DNA from: an uncultured Geobacteraceae bacterium
GTDB lineage: Bacteria > Desulfobacterota > Desulfuromonadia > Geobacterales > Pseudopelobacteraceae
NCBI GenBank assembly: GCA_903852495.1
Contig: CAINRC010000014.1
Location: 1-34,988 of the forward strand
Length of the DNA stretch: 34,988 bases
Reading direction: 5' to 3'
Shown here one piece after another: positions 14,960 through 23,286 of this stretch (positions are counted from its first letter, which is position 1; each line of letters begins with the position of its first letter). Made by a program: the position numbers and the translations under genes. The notes below the pieces were generated by a model. The model saw only the letters and a list, made by a program, of their open reading frames with translations, was not told the DNA's origin and ran no database searches.

Positions 14960-16877
14960 TATCGTCATAAAGCTTGTTCTTGTCATCACACTCTGCAGCA
15001 CGCTTATCTTTGCTGTGGCCCTCGGCTATAACTACTACAGCTCCCGCTCCATTCTGGAAAAAGAGTTGGAAAGCAATGCGCGGAACCTTTCCCTGTCATT
15101 GGTGAACAGGGTGGAGACTGAACTTTCCGTTGTTTCACGGGTTACAGAAGGCGTGGCCCGCGCACTGGAAACAGGCAGGTATTCGGAAAAAGAACTTCAC
15201 ACCCTGATTAGAACCACTGTCGAAAAGAATCCCGAAATATTCGGTTCGGGTGTCGCTTTTGAACCGTATGCATTCAGCAAAACGTCCCGTCTGTATGCGC
15301 CTTATTACTACCGGGAAAATGGCAAGATTGCTTTTACCCGGCTGGATACATCGTATCTGTATGTTCCCTATCTCCTCTGGGACTGGTACCAGAGTCCACG
15401 AGAACTGGGCAGGCTTGAATGGAGTGAGCCGTACTTTGATGACGGGGGAGGTAATCTTGCCATGTCGACCTGTTCGGTTCCCTTCTACGGAGAGACCGAT
15501 GGGGTGCGGCATCTTAAAGGGATTGTGGCCACAGATATCACGCTCGACTCGTTGACGAAGCTGGTCTCCTCCGTCAAGATACTCAAAACCGGGTACGCCG
15601 CCCTTCTCTCCCGCAACGGGATGGTACTCGCCCATCCGTTGAAGGATGCGGTCATGAACGAGAGCTTCTTCAGCATCGCCGAGGCACGCAATGATCCCTC
15701 ACTACGTGAGCTGGGTAAAAAAATGGTCGCGGGTGAAACCGGTTTCATACGGTATAACAGCCTGGTAGGCGTCAGAAGCTGGATGTATTATGCGCCGATC
15801 CGTTCAACCGGCTGGACGCTTGCCGTCCTGTTTCCCGAGGCGGAACTCCTGGAAAACATCAATCGCCTGAGTTTGATCATGGGGGTCATCGGCTTCGCGG
15901 GGGTCCTGCTCTTGACTGCGGCGGTAGTGTACATCGCCCGCTCGATCACAAAACCTCTCCGGTCACTGGCAGAGGCAACCCATGTGATGGCTTCGGGAAA
16001 CTTTGATCTGGAACTCCCGGTGGTGCGGTCTAACGACGAAGTCGGTGTCCTGGCGCAAGACTTTCAGGTTATGAAAGAGTCGCTGAAGGAGTACATCAAA
16101 AACCTGACCGAAACCACTGCGGCCAAGGAACGCATCCAGAGTGAACTCCAGGTGGCGGCCGACATCCAGGCCAGTCTGCTGCCACGGCAGTTTCCCGCAT
16201 TTCCGGAACGATCCGAGTTTGATATATTCGCTTCCATGGACCCGGCTAAAGAGATTGGCGGCGATTTCTACGATTTCTTTTTTATTGATGATGACAACTT
16301 TTGCTTCCTGATTGCCGATGTTGCCGGCAAGGGGGTCCCTGCAGCACTGTATATGATGGTGGCAAAAACTCTGCTGAAATCCGAAGCGCAGCGACTGGGG
16401 GAGCCTGATCAGATCCTTGCGTATGTAAATAAGACGCTTGCTATTGATAATGACAGCTGTATGTTTGCCACAGTATTCTGTGCCATTTTGGAAATCAGTA
16501 CCGGAACAGTGCGCTTTGCCAATGCCGGTCACAACCCCCCGCTGGTCATGGACTCTCAAGGGGTGCGCTATCTTGCCCTGAAGTCCGGCTTTGTACTGGG
16601 TCCCATGGCGGATACGGTGTATGAAACTGAACGACTCATCATGCAGCCTGGGGACACCCTTTTCCTTTATACAGATGGAGTGACGGAGGCGACAAACCTG
16701 ACAGACGACCTGTTCGGAGAACCGAAGCTGCTGAATGCTCTACAGGATGGGCCCAGGCAGGAGTCTGACCAAATGATTCATGCTATCCGTGATGAAGTAA
16801 CGCGGCACGCCAACGGCGCTCCGCAATCCGATGATGTTACCATGGTCGCCATAACATACCGGGGAACTGTGGTGTAA
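14943..16877 (+). CDS. Membrane Cache-HAMP-PP2C (RsbU-like) Ser phosphatase
   Basis: From the GTG at 14943 the protein has 644 residues: membrane helix (about 7-29), a periplasmic Cache sensor domain (about 35-300), a second helix (about 308-333), HAMP (about 335-385), a short coiled coil, and a PP2C/SpoIIE phosphatase domain (about 405-640). Metal-binding acidic motifs are present: EIGGDFYDFF, IADVAGKGVPAALYM, YTDGVTEA and QSDDVTMV. Such enzymes dephosphorylate a STAS anti-anti-sigma factor, and that gene follows directly. GGGAGG lies before the GTG; the ATG at 14919 is an alternative. A longer reading from 14664 is an out-of-frame artefact inside the binding-protein gene. The overlap with that gene suggests translational coupling and joint function. 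Confidence 0.9.
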   Translation: MPGKSSIVIKLVLVITLCSTLIFAVALGYNYYSSRSILEKELESNARNLSLSLVNRVETELSVVSRVTEGVARALETGRYSEKELHTLIRTTVEKNPEIFGSGVAFEPYAFSKTSRLYAPYYYRENGKIAFTRLDTSYLYVPYLLWDWYQSPRELGRLEWSEPYFDDGGGNLAMSTCSVPFYGETDGVRHLKGIVATDITLDSLTKLVSSVKILKTGYAALLSRNGMVLAHPLKDAVMNESFFSIAEARNDPSLRELGKKMVAGETGFIRYNSLVGVRSWMYYAPIRSTGWTLAVLFPEAELLENINRLSLIMGVIGFAGVLLLTAAVVYIARSITKPLRSLAEATHVMASGNFDLELPVVRSNDEVGVLAQDFQVMKESLKEYIKNLTETTAAKERIQSELQVAADIQASLLPRQFPAFPERSEFDIFASMDPAKEIGGDFYDFFFIDDDNFCFLIADVAGKGVPAALYMMVAKTLLKSEAQRLGEPDQILAYVNKTLAIDNDSCMFATVFCAILEISTGTVRFANAGHNPPLVMDSQGVRYLALKSGFVLGPMADTVYETERLIMQPGDTLFLYTDGVTEATNLTDDLFGEPKLLNALQDGPRQESDQMIHAIRDEVTRHANGAPQSDDVTMVAITYRGTVV

Positions 16878-16909
16878 GAGAACTGCTATACAAATTAAAG
16901 GAGAGAACT

Positions 16910-17245
16910 ATGGAAATTCAGACAAGGAATGAGGCAAACACAACGGTAATAACCATAACCGGCAGGTTTGATGCGGTCACCGCGCCTGACTACGAAAAAA
17001 AAGTACAGGAGTTGATTGTCGGCGGCGATATCCGCATTGTGGTTGACTTTGCAGGCCTCGATTACATCAGCAGCGCAGGACTGCGCGGGTTGCTGGTTAC
17101 GGCAAAGCTGCTGAAGGCAAAAGGGGGGCAGGTTCGCTTTGCCAATGTCGCGGGTACCGTCAAGGAGGTATTCGATATCTCAGGTTTCGGCACCATTTTC
17201 CAGATGGATGCCACGGTGGCCGCCTCCCTTGCCGCCATCGCATGA
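16910..17245 (+). CDS. STAS-domain anti-anti-sigma factor (RsbV/SpoIIAA-like)
   Basis: The 111-residue protein is a single STAS domain. The phosphorylation loop DYISSAGLRGLL is present, with Ser55 the likely phospho-acceptor by alignment to SpoIIAA. Unphosphorylated, such proteins bind the RsbW-type kinase and free its partner; phosphorylation by the kinase reverses this, and the PP2C phosphatase resets it. All three components are consecutive here. AAGGAGAG lies before the ATG. The gene ends 6 bases before the kinase start, so the pair is probably made together. Confidence 0.93.
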   Translation: MEIQTRNEANTTVITITGRFDAVTAPDYEKKVQELIVGGDIRIVVDFAGLDYISSAGLRGLLVTAKLLKAKGGQVRFANVAGTVKEVFDISGFGTIFQMDATVAASLAAIA

Positions 17246-17251
17246 ACGGCC

Positions 17252-17680
17252 ATGAAAAACGACATGAAATGTATTGCCGCCAAGATTGAAAACCTGAATG
17301 GTGCGAACGATTTTGTTGAGGAGTACGCTGACCTTTTCGGCCTGCCGGCCAAAAAGAAGTTTGGTCTGCTGCTTGCTCTTGAAGAAGCCTTCGTCAACAT
17401 CTGTGGCTATGCGTATCCGGATGGTGAGGGAGAAGTTGAACTATCCTGCGCGGGAAATGATGATGTGCTGACTCTGGAAATTGCGGACAGAGGTAAACCG
17501 TTTGATGTCCTGTCGCTTCCCGATCCGGATTTAACGCTGGACATCATGGATCGTCCCATCGGTGGCTTGGGAATCTATTTCATCCGCACGCTGTCGGACA
17601 GCGTCAGCTACCGCCGTGAAAACGAACGGAATATCCTGCGGATTGAATTCAAACGCAGTCAGGAGAACCCTGCATTGTAA
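17252..17680 (+). CDS. RsbW-like anti-sigma/Ser kinase (HATPase_c)
   Basis: The 142-residue protein has the Bergerat-fold ATPase motifs of RsbW/SpoIIAB-type kinases: N-box LLALEEAFVNICGYAY (about 44-59), DRGKPFD and GGLGIYFIRTL. These proteins bind a sigma factor or other effector and phosphorylate the STAS partner. ATG 17252 and ATG 17264 are both possible; neither has a strong Shine-Dalgarno sequence, so coupling to the STAS gene 6 bases upstream is likely. No sigma factor is encoded nearby, so the target is unknown. It converges on ruvA with only 15 bases between stops. Confidence 0.88.
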   Translation: MKNDMKCIAAKIENLNGANDFVEEYADLFGLPAKKKFGLLLALEEAFVNICGYAYPDGEGEVELSCAGNDDVLTLEIADRGKPFDVLSLPDPDLTLDIMDRPIGGLGIYFIRTLSDSVSYRRENERNILRIEFKRSQENPAL

Positions 17681-17695
17681 TTAACCGCTATTTTT

Positions 17696-18295
17696 CTACT
17701 TCATCAGCATCTTCAGTGCCTGCTTCAGTAGTCCTTCCACTGAAACATCTCCGCCGGCATCCAACCCGGCCAAAACTTTTCTGACATGCTGATCTTTATA
17801 ACCGAGATTCAGCAACGCCGACATGACGTCATCCGCAACGTCATCACCCGGAATCTTCCGCTTGTCAGCAGCGGGAAGTGATGATAAATCAAGCTTTGCC
17901 ACCTTGTCCTTCAATTCCAGCACCAAGCGCTCTGCTGTCTTCTTCCCGATGCCGGGTATTGTTGACAGTTTGTTAAGATCACCCTGTGATAGGGCCTGAG
18001 CAAGCGGGCCGGGCTGGATATTGGAGAGAATATCACGTGCCAGCTTGGGGCCTACACCGGAGACGGAAATTAATAGCTGAAAAAAAGATTTTTCCGGACG
18101 GGTGCGGAAGCCGTACAACAGAATGGCATCTTCCCTCACGCTGGTATGGATGTGCAGTGATGCCACCCCCCCCTCTTCAGGCAGTTCATAATAGGTCGAA
18201 AAGGGAATGTGTACGCGATAACCGACCCCCTGCACATCCAGAATAATATGGTCAGGGGATTTGTGGGCGATTATACCGGTGAGAAGCGCGATCAT
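17696..18295 (-). CDS. ruvA: Holliday junction branch migration protein RuvA
   Basis: RuvA binds four-way junctions as a tetramer and loads RuvB. The 199-residue protein has the N-terminal OB domain ([20 protein letters not shown]), helix-hairpin-helix motifs ([15 protein letters not shown] and [18 protein letters not shown]) and the C-terminal RuvB-binding domain ([20 protein letters not shown]). It overlaps ruvC by 4 bases. The usual downstream ruvB is absent: the gene ends against the convergent RsbW-like gene. Confidence 0.97.
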   Translation of the reverse strand: MIALLTGIIAHKSPDHIILDVQGVGYRVHIPFSTYYELPEEGGVASLHIHTSVREDAILLYGFRTRPEKSFFQLLISVSGVGPKLARDILSNIQPGPLAQALSQGDLNKLSTIPGIGKKTAERLVLELKDKVAKLDLSSLPAADKRKIPGDDVADDVMSALLNLGYKDQHVRKVLAGLDAGGDVSVEGLLKQALKMLMK

Positions 18296-18825
18296 AGTTT
18301 CATGTCTCTCCAGGAGGTTTTTTTCTGCTTCATGCCCGGAATAGCGGAAATCCGGCCAAGATCATATGAGTTTATGTGGCAGATTGCGACTGCAAGCGCA
18401 TCCGATGCGTCAGCCTGGGCGATCTCGGGGAGTCCGAGCAGTGCCTTGAGCATCTTCTGCACCTGGGCTTTTTCTGCCCGTCCCTGACCTACTACGGCCT
18501 GCTTTACCTGCAGTGCGCTGTACTCGGCAACCGGCAACCCACAGTGTACCGCAGCAACTATGGCGGCTCCGCGAGCCTGGCCAAGTTTGAGGGCACTTTG
18601 CGGGTTGGTGGCAAAAAAGATGTTTTCAACGGCTACCTGATCGGGCTGGTGCTGGGCAATGATCGTCAAAAGCCCGTCAAAGATCTTTTTCAGTCTGCCG
18701 GGGAAATCGACCGCTGAATCTGTGAAGATGGCGCCATTGTCAATATGGACCAGACGATTGCCGACTTTTTCCACAATGCCGTAACCGGTAATGCGAGAGC
18801 CGGGATCAATCCCGAGGACAATCAT
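18292..18825 (-). CDS. ruvC: Crossover junction endodeoxyribonuclease RuvC
   Basis: RuvC resolves Holliday junctions. The 177-residue protein begins [19 protein letters not shown] with the first catalytic Asp. The other acidic residues lie in [13 protein letters not shown] and [13 protein letters not shown]. The length is normal. ATG 18825 is chosen because GGAG lies upstream and the family start matches; a longer reading from 19032 crosses a terminator and is artefactual. An intrinsic terminator ends only about 20 bases upstream of this start, so how ruvCA is transcribed is unclear. Confidence 0.97.
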   Translation of the reverse strand: MIVLGIDPGSRITGYGIVEKVGNRLVHIDNGAIFTDSAVDFPGRLKKIFDGLLTIIAQHQPDQVAVENIFFATNPQSALKLGQARGAAIVAAVHCGLPVAEYSALQVKQAVVGQGRAEKAQVQKMLKALLGLPEIAQADASDALAVAICHINSYDLGRISAIPGMKQKKTSWRDMKL

Positions 18826-18844
18826 GGTGCGGCTCCTTTTGTTC

Positions 18845-18876
18845 AAAAAAACAGGCGCCCAAAGCTGTTGGACGCC
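18845..18876 (-). terminator. Intrinsic terminator between the dehydrogenase gene and ruvC
   Basis: On the minus strand a 9-bp stem (GGCGTCCAA with TTGGGCGCC, one G-U pair, loop CAGCT) is followed by TGTTTTTTT. It lies 28 bases past the dehydrogenase stop codon and about 20 bases before the ruvC ATG. Confidence 0.75.
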
Positions 18877-18904
18877 CGTTGCGTTAAAAAACAGGTGTTG
18901 TGAT

Positions 18905-19771
18905 CTACTTGCGCAGAACTTTGATGACTGCGGAGATATCCTCTTCCCCCAGGCCGGCATCCACCCCCGCCTGATATACCTTGCAGGCCGTTTCTGCCGC
19001 CGGGAGGGTGAGGCCGACGAGTCGGGCGGCATTCATGACCATATGGAGCTGGTCGTTGACATACTTGAGGGCCAGACTGCGGGAAAAATCCCCTCGTGCC
19101 ATGGCCCGGCCCTTTTGGTGGAAAAGTGGCGATGCCACACCGCGGGTATCGAGAATTTCGAGAATCTTATCGGCATTAAAGCCCATTTTTTCTCCCAGCA
19201 CCAGACCTTCCGCCAGTACCTGGACCAGTTCAGCCTGCACCAGGTTTACGATAAGTTTCATTTTAGTGGCGTCACCAATCTGGCCGACATGGATGGTATT
19301 CAGTCCGAAAAAAGAGAATGGTTCACGGCATCTGCCGGCCAAAGCGGGGTCACCGGCGGTGATGATCGTCATAAGTCCGTTGACTGCGTGGTCTTTACTC
19401 CCCCATACCGGTGCATCCAAATACTGAATGTTCTTTTTCGCACATTCTTCAGCCAGTTTCATTGTGGTTTCAAGGGAGTGCGAACCCATATCAGCGAGGA
19501 TTGTGCCGCTGTCGATCCCGGCCAGGATGCCTTTTGGGCCAAAAAAGAGCGGGCCCAACTCATCCCCCTCAGGAACGATGGCGATGACAAGGTCACGTCC
19601 CTTGGCCGCTTCGTACGCAGAGGATGCAGCAGTGGCACCGGCAGCCGCCAAATCTTTAACAATTGACGTTTCAGTGTCATACACGGTCAGCTCATAGCAT
19701 CCCTTGGCCAGGTTGACAGCCATATGACGCCCGACAGTACCAAGTCCGATAAAACCAATTTTCTGTAACAT
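18905..19771 (-). CDS. 3-hydroxyisobutyrate dehydrogenase-family oxidoreductase
   Basis: The 288-residue protein belongs to the beta-hydroxyacid dehydrogenase family, whose members reduce or oxidise small hydroxyacids such as tartronate semialdehyde, succinate semialdehyde or hydroxyisobutyrate. It has the Rossmann motif [18 protein letters not shown] at the N-terminus, a substrate-site segment [12 protein letters not shown] and the catalytic Lys in [11 protein letters not shown]. The start at 19771 follows AGGAGG. It may correspond to the succinate-semialdehyde/glyoxylate reductases of Geobacter, but substrate cannot be read from sequence. It has its own terminator. Confidence 0.88.
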   Translation of the reverse strand: MLQKIGFIGLGTVGRHMAVNLAKGCYELTVYDTETSIVKDLAAAGATAASSAYEAAKGRDLVIAIVPEGDELGPLFFGPKGILAGIDSGTILADMGSHSLETTMKLAEECAKKNIQYLDAPVWGSKDHAVNGLMTIITAGDPALAGRCREPFSFFGLNTIHVGQIGDATKMKLIVNLVQAELVQVLAEGLVLGEKMGFNADKILEILDTRGVASPLFHQKGRAMARGDFSRSLALKYVNDQLHMVMNAARLVGLTLPAAETACKVYQAGVDAGLGEEDISAVIKVLRK

Positions 19772-19879
19772 GCAATACCTCCTGTAGGTGGCTACAATTT
19801 AATAGGGTGTAAATCTATATGAGTTTTAGTCGGCTGGCAATAATCAAATATCATTGGCCGGCTTTTTATCTGTTTTGGG

Positions 19880-20545
19880 TCAGCGGGACACACTCACGCC
19901 AATCCGGCTGCATATGGCTGAAATTGCGCAATTTGAGCAGCGCGGCGAGACCGGGTGGCAGTGATTCTGCCCGAATGCAACTAAAAGGTCGTTAATTTCT
20001 ATCCAGTATTCGGGAGGCAGCTGCACTCTCAGGACATTTTCGGTTTCGTCCGGTTTTTTTGTCGAAACATATCCCATACGATTGCATATTCGGTGAACGT
20101 GGGTATCAACACAAATTCCCGGTTTGCCGAAGCCAAGAGTCATGACAAGGTTCGCGGTTTTGCGGCCGACACCGTTAAATTTGAGCAGTTCATCGATTTC
20201 ATCCGGAACGATTCCGCCATACTCTTCCACAAGCCTGCGGGATATTGCTGCTATCTGTTCGGCTTTGGTGCGATAAAACCCGGCAGGATAGATCAACTGG
20301 GCTATGTCTTCCACAGGGAGATCTTTCATCGCTTCTGCGGTCTGCGCCCGGGCAAAGATCCGGGCAGACGCCACCGCAGTGACTTCATCCTTGGTGCGTA
20401 GAGATATGATGCACGAAATCAGAACCTTGAACGGGCTACCGTTGCACTGGGCCACGATAGAAACCGCCGGAGTCTGCCAGTTTTTATATTCTTCTCGAAG
20501 AATCGAAATAATCGTATGTATTTCATCAGGTTTCATGGCCGGCAT
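19880..20545 (-). CDS. nth: Endonuclease III
   Basis: Endonuclease III is a base-excision DNA glycosylase/AP lyase for oxidised pyrimidines. The 221-residue protein has the helix-hairpin-helix with the catalytic Lys (KFNGVGRKTANLVM), the catalytic Asp (GICVDTHVHRICNRMG) and a C-terminal [4Fe-4S] cluster site with C-x6-C-x2-C-x5-C spacing (CHPVSPRCSNCAISAIC). The ATG at 20545 or 20536 could start translation; neither has a clear Shine-Dalgarno sequence. It is divergent from the PHP gene and both start codons sit in a shared inverted repeat. Confidence 0.96.
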   Translation of the reverse strand: MPAMKPDEIHTIISILREEYKNWQTPAVSIVAQCNGSPFKVLISCIISLRTKDEVTAVASARIFARAQTAEAMKDLPVEDIAQLIYPAGFYRTKAEQIAAISRRLVEEYGGIVPDEIDELLKFNGVGRKTANLVMTLGFGKPGICVDTHVHRICNRMGYVSTKKPDETENVLRVQLPPEYWIEINDLLVAFGQNHCHPVSPRCSNCAISAICSRIGVSVSR

Positions 20546-20609
20546 ACTAGCCTATGCACAGTCTCACCGCAATAGCGGTTTTCTTTTCCGCCGTGGCGCG
20601 CTAGTATGC
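20542..20609. promoter_or_regulatory. Symmetric divergent start region of nth and the PHP gene
   Basis: A perfect 10-bp inverted repeat, GCATACTAGC (20542-20551) and GCTAGTATGC (20600-20609), places the start codons of both divergent genes inside its arms. A second, shorter inverted repeat (accgc / gcggt) lies between the arms. The intergenic space is about 60 bases, so two promoters would have to overlap. Neither gene has a recognisable Shine-Dalgarno sequence. Confidence 0.55.
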
Positions 20610-21472
20610 GCTGCATGAGTATCGACCTGCATATACATACCAGTTATTCCGATGGCGCTTTCACTCCTTCCGAAATTGTTGACCTCGCCGGTAAAGCCGA
20701 TGTGCACGTGATTGCCATTGCCGACCATGATTCCGTTGCCGGGGTAGGGGAGGCGACCGCTGCGGGAGTGAGTGCCGGTATTGAGGTGCTTCCGGCCGTT
20801 GAGCTTTCCGTGCAGTTCGGGGAGTGGAGCGACGTTCATCTGCTTGGTTATGGTATTGACTGCTCCGATTCAGATTTTCTACTGAATCTCAATAGTTTCA
20901 GGGATCGACGCGAGGGGCGGAACGATGAAATCCTCGAACGGGTGAACGACTGTCTGCAAGAGGAGGGGCGGACAGCTGTAAGGCGTCAAAGTGTCCTGGC
21001 CTTTGCCCGCGATGCCATCGGTCGTCCGCATATTGCCCGGGCATTACTGGAACAGGGGTATGCAGTTTCAGTGGAAGATGCTTTTCGGCGCTATCTTGTC
21101 CCGTGCAATGTCCCGAAAAGTTACTGGCCAATGGCTGAGGCGATCGCTGAAATTCATCGGATCGGCGGAGTTGCTGTACTCGCTCACCCCACCAGCATCA
21201 CCAAAAACCTGGAAACGCTGAGTGGAGTCATTGCCTATCTTCAAGCAGCAGGTCTGGATGGAATAGAGGTATACAACAATATGGGCTGGCCGCTTGAGAT
21301 TGAATTTCTGCGTCGTACTGCGGAGGGGCGGGGGTTGCTGCTGACCGCCGGTTCTGATTTTCACGGGATTGAAGAAGGGCTTGAAATCGGAAAGGGGCGG
21401 GAAGGGCTTCGCTTTGACAGCACCCTGCTCGCCCCACTGTATGACCGGATACAACAGATTCGAAAAAAATAA
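20606..21472 (+). CDS. PHP-domain phosphoesterase (RNase AM/TrpH-like)
   Basis: The 288-residue protein is a PHP-domain metallophosphoesterase. It begins SIDLHIHTSYSDGAFTP with the HxH metal site, followed by IAIADHDSVAG, ALLEQGYAV, GVAVLAHP and the C-terminal AGSDFHG. This order matches YciV/TrpH-type enzymes, which act as 5'-3' exoribonucleases or nucleotide 3',5'-bisphosphate phosphatases. Start may be 20606 or ATG 20615; the second begins right at the domain. It ends one base before the convergent kinase-BON gene. Confidence 0.9.
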   Translation: MRCMSIDLHIHTSYSDGAFTPSEIVDLAGKADVHVIAIADHDSVAGVGEATAAGVSAGIEVLPAVELSVQFGEWSDVHLLGYGIDCSDSDFLLNLNSFRDRREGRNDEILERVNDCLQEEGRTAVRRQSVLAFARDAIGRPHIARALLEQGYAVSVEDAFRRYLVPCNVPKSYWPMAEAIAEIHRIGGVAVLAHPTSITKNLETLSGVIAYLQAAGLDGIEVYNNMGWPLEIEFLRRTAEGRGLLLTAGSDFHGIEEGLEIGKGREGLRFDSTLLAPLYDRIQQIRKK

Positions 21473-21473
21473 A

Positions 21474-22304
21474 TTACATTTTTTCTTTATAAGCCTTGTA
21501 ATCAACCACATGAATATCTTCCGTGACTGAAGTAACTCCCTTTACTGATTTAACAATTTCTATAGCCGCCTTTTTCTGCATTTCGGAAACTATATACCCG
21601 CTGATGGACACATTCCCCTTGTTTATCGAGATGGTAAAGGGACGATAATCCTCTAAAACCGGGGCATTCAGAAGGGCTGTTTCAATCTTTTTTGACAGAA
21701 TAATACTGTCAATCACCGCAACTGATGATTTGTCTGACTCTTTCAGGGCCGGTTCTTTGACGGTTGCTATAATACAATCGACAATAGTCGCTTCAGAAAG
21801 ACGGGAAGTGTTAAAGACCAGATCATAATTGTCAGGATCCTGCCAGTCACGGTCGAAATAGAAATGAATAAATCCTCCCCGTTGATGATCACTGCGGCGT
21901 ATCAGCGAACGGGCCATATCCGGGTCGATCCACTCCCTTTCGGCAAACCGCTCAACTCTCCCTTCAAATTCCGCAATAAAGCGGAGGCGAAGCAAATTTC
22001 TGCATCCTTTCAGCAAATCCTGACCACCCCGTCCATATACAACCACGTTCCCTTTACGGGCAAGATCGAGGATAATAAGTTCGATAGCGTTAAGGGCGGC
22101 TGCCCGCTTGCGGTCTTCTGCCGTTACGTAGGATGGTGGTTTTTCATCAACCATCTGAAGCATTTCCGGCGTAAGCCCGTATTTTGTTGCAAGTGACTTG
22201 ATCCGGGGTCCATCTATGAGGGTATATTTCAGTTTTTTGGCTACATCCGAGGCGATCTGATAGGCCCCTGTGCCCATTTCGCGTGATACGGTTATAATTG
22301 CCAT
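21474..22304 (-). CDS. Cytidylate kinase-like protein with C-terminal BON domain
   Basis: The 276-residue protein begins like the cytidylate kinase-like family (MAIITVSREMGTGAYQIAS, then KLKYTLIDGPRIKSL and VVVYGRGGQDLLKG). These are P-loop proteins related to CMP kinase. The C-terminal 70 residues (about 200-270), PFTISINKGNVSISGYIVS then VKGVTSVTEDIHVVD, form a BON domain, which usually binds membranes or ligands. A nucleotide-kinase fold joined to a BON domain is an unusual combination and the protein has no signal peptide. Substrate is unknown. The start at 22304 follows GGAGG. Confidence 0.8.
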   Translation of the reverse strand: MAIITVSREMGTGAYQIASDVAKKLKYTLIDGPRIKSLATKYGLTPEMLQMVDEKPPSYVTAEDRKRAAALNAIELIILDLARKGNVVVYGRGGQDLLKGCRNLLRLRFIAEFEGRVERFAEREWIDPDMARSLIRRSDHQRGGFIHFYFDRDWQDPDNYDLVFNTSRLSEATIVDCIIATVKEPALKESDKSSVAVIDSIILSKKIETALLNAPVLEDYRPFTISINKGNVSISGYIVSEMQKKAAIEIVKSVKGVTSVTEDIHVVDYKAYKEKM

Positions 22305-22452
22305 TGTCCAGCCTCCAATAGAGTGAACCAGTTTAGATGGTTATAGCATGTAAAATATTTGTATACAAGTTGATCGTGTTGACGTTTTCGTAATACAAAA
22401 AAAATATCCGGTAAGTTAGCGGGGTATAGCCGCAGATACGGCGAGTTTTCAG

Positions 22453-23268
22453 CTATTCCACCGCAACGTTCACCGTTACCACAACTCTGCGGGGAATGCC
22501 GCCCTGAGTTATTTCCAACGGAATCCGGATAGTTGAACCATCAGATACGACTTCCTGTGACAGTACGGTCACCTGTGGCGGATTGTACCGGGAGCCAGCT
22601 GAAATGTCTGCCTGGTCCCGTTCTTCCACCGAATCTCCCCGGGGAGAAGATGCGGTATGTGCGTCCGCTTCTGAGGACTCAATCTCCATTTTTGTCCGGT
22701 CGAGCAGTTGACGGGAAAGAACCGTTAAAGCTTCCAGAATCCCCTCACCATTGGCAGCGTTGGAACTGCAGCTGGTCAGCATGGCAAGGTCAAGCTCTGC
22801 AGCGATTTTCGCGGCAGTATCAGGCTGAACCTCTGGGGCAAAGTTGTTCAATTGCAGAACGGCAGGAGTTTCGTGAAGACCGAGGCCGTACATAGACAAA
22901 TAATCCCGTAGCAGCGCTACGCTTTCCCTGGTTTCGGCGGCGTGCTCATCAGACGGATTAATCAGAATGATAATCCCGTCTGTCCCCTTGAGGGTCATTT
23001 TCCATGTTGCCGGATTGGTTACCTTTCCGGTCAGGGCGTACAGGTGCAGACGAAGACGGTATCCGTTTGGCAGCGGGGTTTCAAACGGACTGAAATCAAA
23101 GTGCAGCAGATTGTCGGCACCGGCAGGGACACTCTTGAAATCACCACGGAGGGAAGGCTTAATTCGCGAATAAATATAGTTGAGGACTGTTTTTTTACCG
23201 CATCCGGCTGGGCCGTAATAAACGATTTTGGCGTTAATTTCTTTTTTTGCATGGTTAACCAGCGCCAT
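22453..23268 (-). CDS. MglA-like small GTPase-domain protein
   Basis: The 271-residue protein starts like MglA-type Ras-like GTPases (AKKEINAKIVYYGPAGCGKKT, with the P-loop at about 19-27). It has a switch-like segment LHLYALTGKV and DGIIILINPS. The base-specificity motif that is normally N/TKxD appears as LQLNNFAPE, so guanine selectivity may be altered or lost. The C-terminal 70 residues (about 200-271) are an extra region ending in ITQGGIPRRVVVTVNVAVE. The start at 23268 follows GGGAG. It is the last gene of a minus-strand run with an unknown protein, a tandem-SPOR protein and an EF-G paralogue. Confidence 0.8.
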   Translation of the reverse strand: MALVNHAKKEINAKIVYYGPAGCGKKTVLNYIYSRIKPSLRGDFKSVPAGADNLLHFDFSPFETPLPNGYRLRLHLYALTGKVTNPATWKMTLKGTDGIIILINPSDEHAAETRESVALLRDYLSMYGLGLHETPAVLQLNNFAPEVQPDTAAKIAAELDLAMLTSCSSNAANGEGILEALTVLSRQLLDRTKMEIESSEADAHTASSPRGDSVEERDQADISAGSRYNPPQVTVLSQEVVSDGSTIRIPLEITQGGIPRRVVVTVNVAVE

Positions 23269-23286
23269 AGTACACTCCCGAAAATT

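Noticed and set aside
18791..19666. Plus-strand reading frame of 291 codons opposite the dehydrogenase gene
   Set aside because: It is antisense to a well-conserved oxidoreductase and reads through the terminator at 18845-18876; composition is not protein-like.
19800..19880. Terminator-like hairpin between nth and the dehydrogenase gene
   Set aside because: An imperfect stem followed by T residues exists on the plus strand, but no plus-strand gene precedes it, and on the minus strand the T-tract is missing.
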